From: Conexibacter sp. | GTDB lineage: Bacteria; Actinomycetota; Thermoleophilia; Solirubrobacterales; Solirubrobacteraceae | DNA: 6,168 nucleotides | Reading direction: 5' to 3' | NCBI GenBank assembly: GCA_025964215.1 | Contig: JAOPZG010000298.1 | Location: forward strand, 1-6,168 | Part shown: positions 1 to 5,024 of the stretch, in pieces | Layout of the letters: every line of letters starts with the position of its first letter | How positions within the stretch are numbered: the first letter of the stretch is position 1 | The notes under the pieces: generated by a model | Database searches by the model: none | What the model was told of the DNA's origin: nothing | What the model saw: only the letters and a program-made list of their open reading frames with translations | Program-made: the position numbers and the translations under genes

Positions 1-1
1 G

Positions 2-757
2 CTCGCCCGCGGCGGCGAGCCGGCGCTCGTCTCCGCGCTGGCGCGCCAGCGGCTCGCGGCCGGCGCCCTGAAGCAGATGGGCGTCTCGGCCGCGACCGGC
101 GTCACCTCCGGCACGCTGCGCTTCGGCCTCGTCTCGGGCTTCCTCGCGCAGCGGCTGCTCTTCCGCGGCGGCGGGCTGGAGCGCAAGCCGGTCTCCCTGC
201 GCGCCTTCCGGCTGCTCTGGCCGCTCGTGCGCCAGAGGTCCTACCTGATGCCGTTGGTCGAGCCGCGCGGGATCTACTGCTTCTACTCGCGAGCGCTGGT
301 CGACCGGCTCGCGGCGCTGATCGCTGATCGCCCGTGCGTGGAGATCGCCGCCGGCGACGGGACGCTCGCGCGCTTCCTGCGGGAGGCGGGGACCGACGTC
401 GTCGCGACCGACGACGGGAGCTGGAAGCAGACGCGGCGCGCGAGCGCGGACGCGGGCGACGGCGTCATCGCCCAGGACGCCCGCACCGCGCTGCGCGAGC
501 GCCGCCCCGCCGTCGTCCTCTGCTCCTGGCCGCCGGCCGGCAACGACTTCGAGCGCTGGGTCTTCAAGACGCCGACCGTGCAGACCTACGTCGTGATCTC
601 CAGCGCGAGCGAGCAGGCCGCCGGCAACTGGGCCGACTACCGCGAGCAGACGGCGTTCGACGTCGACCACCACGCCGAGCTGAGCGCGCTCGTCCTCCCG
701 CCCGAGATCGGCTCCGCCGTGTACGTCTTCACGCGGCGGGATACCACGACAGCATGA
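2..757 (+). CDS. SAM-dependent methyltransferase-like protein, 5'-truncated
   Basis: The reading frame is open to the left window edge, and the 25 codons before the first ATG (77) have the same G/C-ending codon use, so the true start probably lies outside the window. Numbering from ATG 77 (226 codons), the N-terminal 85 residues are helical and rich in Arg and Leu. A Rossmann methyltransferase core follows: a glycine-rich SAM loop around residues 88-96 (VEIAAGDGT), an acidic pair at 112-113 after the second strand (VVATDD), and a fourth motif LCSWPPAGN at 148-156. That motif recalls the (N/D/S)PP(Y/F/W) motif of amino-methyltransferases, but the substrate cannot be deduced. The C-terminus ends in a strand-like AVYVF. 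The stop overlaps the ATG of the cupin gene (ATGA), which implies translational coupling. The methyltransferase fold is fairly clear; activity and substrate are not. Confidence 0.65.
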   Translation, partial: LARGGEPALVSALARQRLAAGALKQMGVSAATGVTSGTLRFGLVSGFLAQRLLFRGGGLERKPVSLRAFRLLWPLVRQRSYLMPLVEPRGIYCFYSRALVDRLAALIADRPCVEIAAGDGTLARFLREAGTDVVATDDGSWKQTRRASADAGDGVIAQDARTALRERRPAVVLCSWPPAGNDFERWVFKTPTVQTYVVISSASEQAAGNWADYREQTAFDVDHHAELSALVLPPEIGSAVYVFTRRDTTTA

Positions 758-1170
758 GCGACTACGCGATCGTGGACCCCGACGACGTCGACGACGTCTA
801 CGCGGGCTCCGACGTCCCCGGCGAGTTCCGCCCGCTGACCGACGCGCTCGGCGCCGAGCAGGTGGCCGCGACGCTGATCCGCGTCCCGCCGCACTGCGAC
901 TTCGAGCAGGGCACCGGCCACTTCCACGACGCGCTCGAGGAGCTCTACCTGCTCACGCGCGGGACGCTGACGATGCGCTTCGGCGACGAGGTGCGCGAGG
1001 TGAGCGCGCCGGCCGCCGTGCGCGTCGCGCCCGGCACGCGCCGCTCGCACCGCAACGAGGGCGACGAGCCCGTCGAGCTGTGGGCGATCTCGCACCAGTC
1101 GGACGGGGACGGCGGCACGAAGATCGACGACTTCTGGGAGGCCTCGCCGGACGCGGCGCAACAGCGGTGA
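754..1170 (+). CDS. Small single-domain cupin protein
   Basis: The 138-residue product is one cupin barrel. Motif 1 is at about residues 55-70 (GHFHDALEELYLLTRG), supplying H56, H58 and E62 or E63. Motif 2 is at 93-101 (PGTRRSHRN), supplying H99. These are the usual 3-His/1-Glu metal ligands, so a bound divalent metal is likely. There is no signal peptide, so it should be cytoplasmic. The length is normal for a stand-alone cupin, a family that includes isomerases, dioxygenases and simple ligand-binding proteins; nothing here selects among them. The start is fixed by the ATGA overlap with the upstream methyltransferase-like gene, and there is no separate strong ribosome-binding site, which suggests coupled translation. 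A secreted cupredoxin gene follows 32 nt downstream on the same strand, probably in the same transcript. Confidence 0.85.
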   Translation: MSDYAIVDPDDVDDVYAGSDVPGEFRPLTDALGAEQVAATLIRVPPHCDFEQGTGHFHDALEELYLLTRGTLTMRFGDEVREVSAPAAVRVAPGTRRSHRNEGDEPVELWAISHQSDGDGGTKIDDFWEASPDAAQQR

Positions 1171-1179
1171 TCCATTGCC

Positions 1180-1194
1180 GTGCGCAGTGCGCAC
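1180..1194. promoter_or_regulatory. 15-bp perfect palindrome between cupin and cupredoxin genes
   Basis: GTGCGCA-G-TGCGCAC is a perfect inverted repeat with one central base, in the 32-nt gap between the cupin stop and the cupredoxin ATG. It ends directly before the AAGGGG stretch (1195-1200) that would serve as the ribosome-binding site. A one-base loop is poor for an RNA hairpin, so a protein-binding site is the better guess. GC-rich DNA makes short palindromes common, so support is modest. Confidence 0.3.
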
Positions 1195-1202
1195 AAGGGG
1201 GC

Positions 1203-1553
1203 ATGAGAAGCCACCGCTCCGCCCTGGCCGCCGGCGCCGTCCTCGCCGTCGCCTCCGTCGCCTCGCTGCCCGTGGCGCAGGCGGCCGCCCCGCCGCGCGC
1301 ACACGCGGCGAGCACGACCACCGTCACGCTCAAGGACATCTCCTTCAAGAGGTCCACCGTCCGGATCGCCAAGGGCGCGTCGGTGAAGTGGGTCTGGAAG
1401 GACGGCGACACGCCGCACAACGTCACGTTCAAGACGAAGCACAGCAAGACGCAGAAGTCCGGCACCTACACCTTGAAGTTCGCCCGAGCGGGCACCTTCA
1501 AGTACCAGTGCACGATCCATCCCGGCATGGTCGGGAAGATCATCGTCAAGTAG
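1203..1553 (+). CDS. Secreted plastocyanin-like type 1 copper protein (cupredoxin)
   Basis: The 116-residue product starts with a Sec signal peptide (basic MRSHR, hydrophobic stretch about 7-22, possible cleavage after AQA at 27 or after AHA at 35). A single small cupredoxin domain of about 80 residues follows. The copper ligands are visible: H72 in DTPHNV, then C103, H106 and M109 in the YQCTIHPGM loop, the C-x2-H-x2-M spacing of plastocyanin/amicyanin-like proteins. It should carry electrons or bind copper outside the membrane; no redox partner gene is in the window. ATG 1203 gives a clean signal peptide and has AAGGGG just upstream, although closer than ideal. An in-frame GTG at 1167 overlapping the cupin stop is a weaker alternative. 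The stop lies 4 nt from the stop of the convergent second cupredoxin gene. Confidence 0.9.
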   Translation: MRSHRSALAAGAVLAVASVASLPVAQAAAPPRAHAASTTTVTLKDISFKRSTVRIAKGASVKWVWKDGDTPHNVTFKTKHSKTQKSGTYTLKFARAGTFKYQCTIHPGMVGKIIVK

Positions 1554-1566
1554 CGGCCTACTTCAC
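1545..1566. terminator. Hairpin shared by the 3' ends of the two convergent cupredoxin genes
   Basis: The last three codons of each gene (Val-Lys-stop) pair with one another: arms 1545-1553 and 1558-1566, 8 of 9 bases complementary (six consecutive next to the loop), around a 4-nt loop CGGC. The structure can form in transcripts from either strand. There is no T-tract on either side, so a classical intrinsic terminator is not shown; it may stabilise 3' ends or pause polymerase. Calling it a terminator is inference. Confidence 0.35.
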
Positions 1567-1971
1567 CGTGAGGTCGGTGTGCATGCCGGCCATGTAGTGA
1601 CCGCCGACGTTGCAGATCAGGGCGTAGTGGCCCTTCTTGAGGTTCAGGCTCAGCGTCTTGGTCTTGTGCGCGGCCAGCTCGACCTCGCCGACGGAGCCCT
1701 TCTCCGAGGCCTTGCCGCCGCCCTTCGGGGCGAGCTGCGACGCCTTCTTGGAGGTCTTGATGACGACGAGCTCGTGCTCCATCCCGGCCTTGTTGGCGAC
1801 GATGAACTTGACCTTGCCGTGGCTGACGGACTTCACCGACGGCGTGACCTTGAAGTCGGTGAGCTTCACCGAGACCGACGAGCTGGCGTCGGCGCCGAGG
1901 GCGGGGATCAGGATCGCGGCCGTCAGGGCGGCGGCGCCGGTCGCGGCGACGCCGCGGCGTGGGAGGTGCAT
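1558..1971 (-). CDS. Secreted cupredoxin-like copper-binding protein, C-x4-H-x4-M type
   Basis: The 137-residue product has a signal peptide (MHLPRR, hydrophobic stretch 8-26, likely cleavage near ADA at 27-29), then one cupredoxin domain. Likely copper ligands are H66 (in GMEHELVV), C120, H125 and M130 in the loop CNVGGHYMAGM. This longer ligand loop and the HY..GM signature resemble the sulfocyanin-like group more than plastocyanin, so it is not a recent copy of its convergent neighbour. The middle (about 72-94) is a Lys/Gly/Ser-rich loop. The start is supported by AAAGGA (1980-1985) with 8 nt to ATG. It lies 37 nt after the tetR-type gene on the same strand with no obvious promoter between, so the two are probably co-transcribed. 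The role is electron transfer or copper binding outside the membrane; the partner is unknown. Confidence 0.85.
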   Translation of the reverse strand: MHLPRRGVAATGAAALTAAILIPALGADASSSVSVKLTDFKVTPSVKSVSHGKVKFIVANKAGMEHELVVIKTSKKASQLAPKGGGKASEKGSVGEVELAAHKTKTLSLNLKKGHYALICNVGGHYMAGMHTDLTVK

Positions 1972-1979
1972 GGGAGGGG

Positions 1980-1985
1980 TCCTTT
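1980..1985 (-). promoter_or_regulatory. Ribosome-binding site of the minus-strand cupredoxin
   Basis: AAAGGA on the minus strand, 8 nt before the ATG at 1971. It supports this start over any alternative further upstream inside the tetR-type gene. Confidence 0.6.
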
Positions 1986-2008
1986 CGGATGGCGAGGAGG
2001 CGGGTGCC

Positions 2009-2647
2009 TCACCCCGAAGACCCCGCGCTCCGGGGTTCCTTCCCGGCGCGGTCCGGCGCGACCGTCCTGACCGTCGCGTCGAGCATCGACGAGAGCACGC
2101 CGACGACCTCCTCGACCGGCAGCTTCCGCTCGCGGCCGCGGTCCAGCAGCGCCTCGGCGAAGGCGAGGTAGGCCTCGAGCGCGGCGCGCTGCATGGGCGC
2201 GAGCTCCGTCGTGCCGAGCGCGTTGAGCGCGATCGCGGCGACGATCTGCCCGCGGTAGCGCGCGTTGAGCTCGCGGATCGCGGGATCGGTCGAGACCGAG
2301 GAGATCCGGCTGACCGCCCACGCGTCGGTCGGCGTGCCCGCGTGGCGCGCCATCGCGCCGAAGTTGCGGACGCGGCGCTCCTGCAGCGCGAGCTCCGGGT
2401 CGACCGTCCAGCCCTCGACGAGGTCCTGGCCGGCGAGGTCGGCGGCGGCGCGCAGGAGCTCCGCCGTCCCGCCGGGGAAGTAGTGGTAGAGCAGGTTGCG
2501 CGTGACGCCGGCGCGCTGGGCGACGGCCTCGAAGGAGAGCGCCTCGGCGCCACCGGCGGCCAGCAGCGCCATCGCGGCGCGGACGAGCTGCTCGCGCCGC
2601 TGGGCGGGAGCGAGCCTCCTCGGCGCGCGCGGCGTGCTCGGTGCCAT
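2009..2647 (-). CDS. TetR-family transcriptional regulator
   Basis: The 212-residue product has the usual TetR length and layout. After a basic N-terminal tail (RAPRRLAPAQRREQ), helices 1-3 form a helix-turn-helix at about residues 20-58: LVRAAMALLAAGGAEALSFE, then VAQRAGVTRNLLYHYF, the signature recognition helix with the Tyr-His-Tyr-Phe ending. Residues 60-195 form the helical ligand-binding and dimerisation domain, which does not reveal the ligand. ATG 2647 is preceded by AGGA (2657-2660) at 9 nt. The gene is divergent from the secreted propeller gene and upstream of a cupredoxin gene, so it probably controls one or both. The open frame continues far upstream on this strand, antisense to the propeller gene, but the HTH-based start is unambiguous. 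Confidence 0.9.
   Translation of the reverse strand: MAPSTPRAPRRLAPAQRREQLVRAAMALLAAGGAEALSFEAVAQRAGVTRNLLYHYFPGGTAELLRAAADLAGQDLVEGWTVDPELALQERRVRNFGAMARHAGTPTDAWAVSRISSVSTDPAIRELNARYRGQIVAAIALNALGTTELAPMQRAALEAYLAFAEALLDRGRERKLPVEEVVGVLSSMLDATVRTVAPDRAGKEPRSAGSSG
2011..2036 (-). other. Alternative GC-rich hairpins at the 3' end of the tetR-type gene
   Basis: One arm, CGGGG(T) on the plus strand at 2031-2036, can pair with ACCCCG at 2011-2016 (6 bp) or with CCCCG at 2021-2025 (5 bp, loop CGCTC). The two folds are mutually exclusive and sit about 40 nt before the cupredoxin start. They lie mostly within tetR codons, so a regulatory role is speculative. Confidence 0.2.
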
Positions 2648-2648
2648 C

Positions 2649-2667
2649 GGCGGGCATCCTACCCGCC
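2649..2667. promoter_or_regulatory. Inverted repeat at the tetR translation/transcription start
   Basis: GGCGGG (2649-2654) and CCCGCC (2662-2667) are perfect 6-bp arms around 7 nt. On the minus strand the 7-nt centre reads TAGGATG and holds both the AGGA ribosome-binding site and a TAGGAT box resembling a -10 element. It could be an autoregulatory operator or an mRNA hairpin presenting the ribosome-binding site in its loop. The arms are short and GC-only. Confidence 0.3.
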
Positions 2668-2688
2668 CGTGTTGTCGGCGTGCGCAAC

Positions 2689-2703
2689 TTGACAAATCGT
2701 AAA
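2689..2703. promoter_or_regulatory. Candidate TetR operator in the divergent control region
   Basis: This 15-bp imperfect palindrome, TTGACAAATCGTAAA, matches its own reverse complement at 10 of 14 non-central positions (TTnACnA-n-TnGTnAA). Its size and symmetry fit TetR-family operators. It overlaps the -35 box of the promoter reading towards the propeller gene, so binding there would be expected to repress that gene. It lies in the only AT-rich patch between the divergent genes. Binding by the adjacent regulator is inference. Confidence 0.4.
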
Positions 2704-2718
2704 TAAGAGGCGTAGCGT
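2689..2718 (+). promoter_or_regulatory. Candidate promoter of the secreted propeller gene, leaderless layout
   Basis: A consensus -35 TTGACA (2689-2694), an 18-nt spacer and TAGCGT (2713-2718, fits TAnnnT) precede ATG 2726 by 7 nt, so transcription would begin at or next to the ATG. The alternative reading is GTG 2717 with AAGAGG (2705-2710) as ribosome-binding site; that would need another, unseen promoter. The -35 is strong and the -10 weak. Confidence 0.45.
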
Positions 2719-2725
2719 GGCGGCC

Positions 2726-4222
2726 ATGCCCCACCCGTCCCCGCGCGCCACCGCGCGCGCCCTCGTCCTCGCCGCCGCGCTCGGTGCCGCCCTCGCGCCC
2801 GCCGCGCGCGCCGAGCCGATCGCCGACCCCACGCCGACCACGCTCCCGCAGGCGCTCGGCGCGCCCGCCACCGCCACGGCGTTCCCGGCCACCACCGCGC
2901 CGCAGAACCCGTTCATGGCGACCAACCCCAACAACAACCTCCACAACGACACGTGGATGACCGACGCCTACAACAGGACCGGCCCGCTCGGCACGGACCT
3001 CCAGGCGAGCTCGGGCGCGATGGCGCCCGCGCTCTGCGGCTCGATCGCGTTCGACACGAAGGGCCGGATCGTCTCGGTCTGCCCGTCGATCACCTCCCCC
3101 ATCACCGCGCGCGTCATCGACCCGCAGACGCTCGCCGTCCGCGCCAGCTACGTCCTCGGCGCGCCGAACCCGACGGGCCCGACCGCGTTCCAGAACTTCA
3201 CCGGCGGCGGCTACTTCTTCCTCGACAAGCAGGACCGGATCTGGAGCGCGACCAAGGCGAGCCACCTCGTCGTCCTCGCCGAGCGCGACGACGCGACCAA
3301 GCTCGTCAAGGTCGCCGACTACGACCTGACCGGCGCGCTGAAGGGCGACGAGCGCGTGACCTCCGCGCTGCCCGACTTCCACGGCCGGATCTGGTTCGTC
3401 TCCAAGAAGAGCGGCAAGGTCGGGATCCTCGACACGAAGACGCGCAAGGTCGGCGTGCTGCGCACCGGCGAGGAGATCGAGAACTCGTTCGCCGTCGACC
3501 GCGACGCCATCTACATCGTCTCCGACGAGAAGATGTACCGCTTCAGCGACCGCGGCGGGAAGCCGCACGTGGACTGGAGCGTCACGTACAAGAACTCCGG
3601 GGTCCACAAGCCCGGGCAGGTCGACGCGGGCTCCGGCACCACGCCGACGATCATGACCGGCGGCTACGTGGCGATCGCCGACAACGCGGACCCGATGGAC
3701 GTGGTGGTCTACCGGACCGCGGCGAAGCTGGCGCGCGGCGCGAAGCGGGTCGTGTGCACGGTGCCGGTCTTCGGGAAGGGCGCCGGCGCGACCGAGAACT
3801 CGCTGATCGGCTCGGGCCGCGCGCTGATCGTGGAGGACAACTACGGCTACCAGGATCCGTTCGGGCCGCGGAGCGGGACGGTCACGACGGCGGGGATGGC
3901 CCGCGTGGATGTGAACGCCGACGGCCGGGGCTGCACGAGGCGGTGGACCACCACCGACGTGCAGGCCCCGACCGTGGTGCCCAAGCTCTCGACGAAGACC
4001 GGGCTGATCTACGCCTATGAGCGCGTCCCCGCGCCCACCGGCGAGCAGCCCTACTTCTGGACCGCGGTCGACGCGCGCACCGGCCGGACGGCCTTCAAGC
4101 GCTACGCCGGCAGCGGCCTCCTGTTCAACAACAACTACGCGGGGATCGCGCTCGGTCCCGACGGCAGCGCCTACCTCGGCGTCATCGGCGGGATCGTGCG
4201 GCTGCGCGACGGCGGGTCCTAG
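2726..4222 (+). CDS. Secreted protein of unknown function, probable beta-propeller
   Basis: The 498-residue product begins with a signal peptide (hydrophobic 12-27, cleavage expected after ARA at 29), then a Pro/Thr/Ala-rich linker to about 60. The mature part has repeated strand-turn patterns typical of propellers: ITFD/AFD-x-KGRIVSV (about 108-118), DKQDRIWSATK, DFHGRIWFVSKK, AVDRDAIYIVSDEKMYRF and, at the end, ALGPDGSAYLGVIGGIVRLRD, resembling NHL/SMP-30-like blades. An Asn-rich segment NPNNNLHNDTWMTDAY lies at 67-82. Four cysteines (104, 119, 344, 403) could form disulfides outside the cell. I know no function for this family. GTG 2717, three codons upstream, has AAGAGG at 6 nt and is a real alternative start; ATG 2726 was chosen for the leaderless promoter layout. 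The gene is divergent from the tetR-type gene and probably under its control. It ends 3 nt from the convergent membrane-protein gene. Confidence 0.85.
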   Translation: MPHPSPRATARALVLAAALGAALAPAARAEPIADPTPTTLPQALGAPATATAFPATTAPQNPFMATNPNNNLHNDTWMTDAYNRTGPLGTDLQASSGAMAPALCGSIAFDTKGRIVSVCPSITSPITARVIDPQTLAVRASYVLGAPNPTGPTAFQNFTGGGYFFLDKQDRIWSATKASHLVVLAERDDATKLVKVADYDLTGALKGDERVTSALPDFHGRIWFVSKKSGKVGILDTKTRKVGVLRTGEEIENSFAVDRDAIYIVSDEKMYRFSDRGGKPHVDWSVTYKNSGVHKPGQVDAGSGTTPTIMTGGYVAIADNADPMDVVVYRTAAKLARGAKRVVCTVPVFGKGAGATENSLIGSGRALIVEDNYGYQDPFGPRSGTVTTAGMARVDVNADGRGCTRRWTTTDVQAPTVVPKLSTKTGLIYAYERVPAPTGEQPYFWTAVDARTGRTAFKRYAGSGLLFNNNYAGIALGPDGSAYLGVIGGIVRLRDGGS

Positions 4223-4225
4223 GCT

Positions 4226-4792
4226 CTACGCGACGGCGGGGGTGCGGGCGCCGGCGGCGCTCGCGCTCTCGTTGCGGGTGCGCTTCGCCAGCCGTGCCCC
4301 GGCCAGCGGCAGCGCGGCGAGGATCAGGCCGATGAGGATGAGCGCGATGCCGGCGAGCGTCGCGACGGTGCCGACGATCGACCAGCCCCAGACCGACAGC
4401 AGCAGGCCGCGGAGCGTCTCGCCCTGGAAGAGCGTGGCCTTCTGGCCGGCGAGCTTCGCGTCGTTCGGCGCGACCATGGCCTTGGCGCTGACCTGGGCGT
4501 ACGTCTGGCCGCCGGCGACCTCCTGGAGGTGGCGGTTGATGTACTTGTCGGCGTAGGCCTTGGCCTTGGTGCCGCTGTCGACGGTCTGGCCGGCGTACTT
4601 GGTGAGGTCGGGGAAGAGGCCCTCGGCCTTGGTCTTCGGGAAGGTGATCTTCTGCGGGCTGAGCTGGTCGTGGACGACCTTGTGGGCGTAGCTGCCGCCG
4701 ACGAGGGCGAGCACGCCGGCGAGGACCATGCCGAGAGCAAGGCCGACGGCGATGGAGGTGACGCTGGTGATCTTCGAGAGCAGGGAGTTCAT
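4226..4792 (-). CDS. Two-helix membrane protein of unknown function
   Basis: The 188-residue product has a hydrophobic helix at about 12-34, a loop of about 100 residues outside the membrane (36-126, Lys-rich with HLQEVAGGQTYAQV near 88-101), and a second helix region at about 128-164 (LRGLLLSVWGWSIVGTVATL onward). A basic cytoplasmic tail follows (ARLAKRTRN). The layout N-in, loop-out, C-in follows from the charges. Similar two-helix actinobacterial proteins are, as I recall, sometimes labelled 'aromatic ring-opening dioxygenase LigA'; nothing here supports dioxygenase activity (no soluble metal-binding domain), so the name should not be transferred. There is no ribosome-binding site before ATG 4792, but a -10-like box sits 7 nt upstream, which fits a leaderless mRNA. 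It is convergent with the propeller gene (3-nt gap). Confidence 0.8.
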   Translation of the reverse strand: MNSLLSKITSVTSIAVGLALGMVLAGVLALVGGSYAHKVVHDQLSPQKITFPKTKAEGLFPDLTKYAGQTVDSGTKAKAYADKYINRHLQEVAGGQTYAQVSAKAMVAPNDAKLAGQKATLFQGETLRGLLLSVWGWSIVGTVATLAGIALILIGLILAALPLAGARLAKRTRNESASAAGARTPAVA

Positions 4793-4799
4793 GTCGATG

Positions 4800-4828
4800 A
4801 AGCTACGGCCGCGGACGCGCGGAGTCAG
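4800..4828 (-). promoter_or_regulatory. Candidate leaderless promoter of the membrane-protein gene
   Basis: On the minus strand, CTGACT (4828-4823, 4 of 6 to TTGACA), a 17-nt spacer and TAGCTT (4805-4800, fits TAnnnT) end 7 nt before ATG 4792, the same distance as in front of the propeller gene. A 14-bp inverted repeat, CCGCG-4 nt-CGCGG (4809-4822), fills most of the spacer and could be an operator. Confidence 0.4.
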
Positions 4829-4858
4829 CGGTGGGACGCCGCGCTCCTCCGGGGTGAA

Positions 4859-5024
4859 CTACGGACGCGCGCTCAGCGGGTCCGGCTGCTCGGGCGTCGC
4901 CTCCTCGTGGTCGGTCGAGGTGCTGAGCGCCTCCCACTCGGCGTCGGTCGCGGGCCGGCCCTGCCACGCCCCGCGGCCGTAGTTGTAGGCGTCGCTGCCG
5001 ATCAACAGCCGGACCGGCGGGGTC
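4859..5024 (-). pseudogene. 3' relic of a short-chain dehydrogenase/reductase (SDR) gene
   Basis: The minus strand encodes, in one frame ending at TAG 4859-4861, TPPVRLLIGSDAYNYG, then a short helix ending in WEALSTSTDHEE and an acidic/Pro tail. This matches the C-terminal end of classical SDR oxidoreductases of about 270-300 residues, where PP(L/V)RLLLGSDA and a terminal W..LS.STD are characteristic. Only about 55 codons remain: no Rossmann glycine motif, no YxxxK catalytic motif, and no ATG or GTG start in the frame. Upstream the frame runs into the repeat array and meets a TGA in the second palindrome. The main body of the gene is therefore missing, and the break lies at or near the first repeat (about 5019). 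It is very probably a non-functional remnant. Family assignment is from memory of the conserved ending. Confidence 0.6.

Noticed and set aside
1167..1202. GTG 1167 as an earlier start for the first cupredoxin (GTGA overlap with the cupin stop)
   Set aside because: It would put 12 residues with two cysteines before a normal signal peptide; ATG 1203 gives a standard n-region. It is not excluded outright.
1972..2553. Minus-strand open frame extending the second cupredoxin upstream
   Set aside because: The extension is an Arg/Ser/Pro-rich shadow of the tetR-type gene in another frame. The signal peptide and AAAGGA support ATG 1971.
1637..2692. Plus-strand open frame of about 350 codons opposite the cupredoxin and tetR-type genes
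   Set aside because: Low-complexity Arg/Ala-rich translation with no domain, exactly opposite two well-supported genes.
2672..2695. TTGTC-14 nt-GACAA inverted repeat in the divergent region
   Set aside because: Arms are only 5 bp with a long spacer. The 15-bp palindrome at 2689-2703 is a better operator candidate for the same region.
2648..3607. Long minus-strand open frame upstream of and continuous with the tetR-type gene
   Set aside because: It is antisense to the secreted propeller gene, rich in Arg/Gly/Val low-complexity sequence, and arises from GC-rich codon bias. The TetR domain starts cleanly at 2647 with a ribosome-binding site.
2953..4020. Plus-strand open frame of about 355 codons inside the propeller gene in another frame
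   Set aside because: Arg/Asp-rich composition typical of a frame shadow in GC-rich DNA; the frame with the signal peptide and blade repeats is the real one.
4218..4228. Hairpin between the convergent propeller and membrane-protein genes like the one at the cupredoxin pair
   Set aside because: Only the stop codons TAG and CTA pair; flanking bases do not match, so no stem forms.
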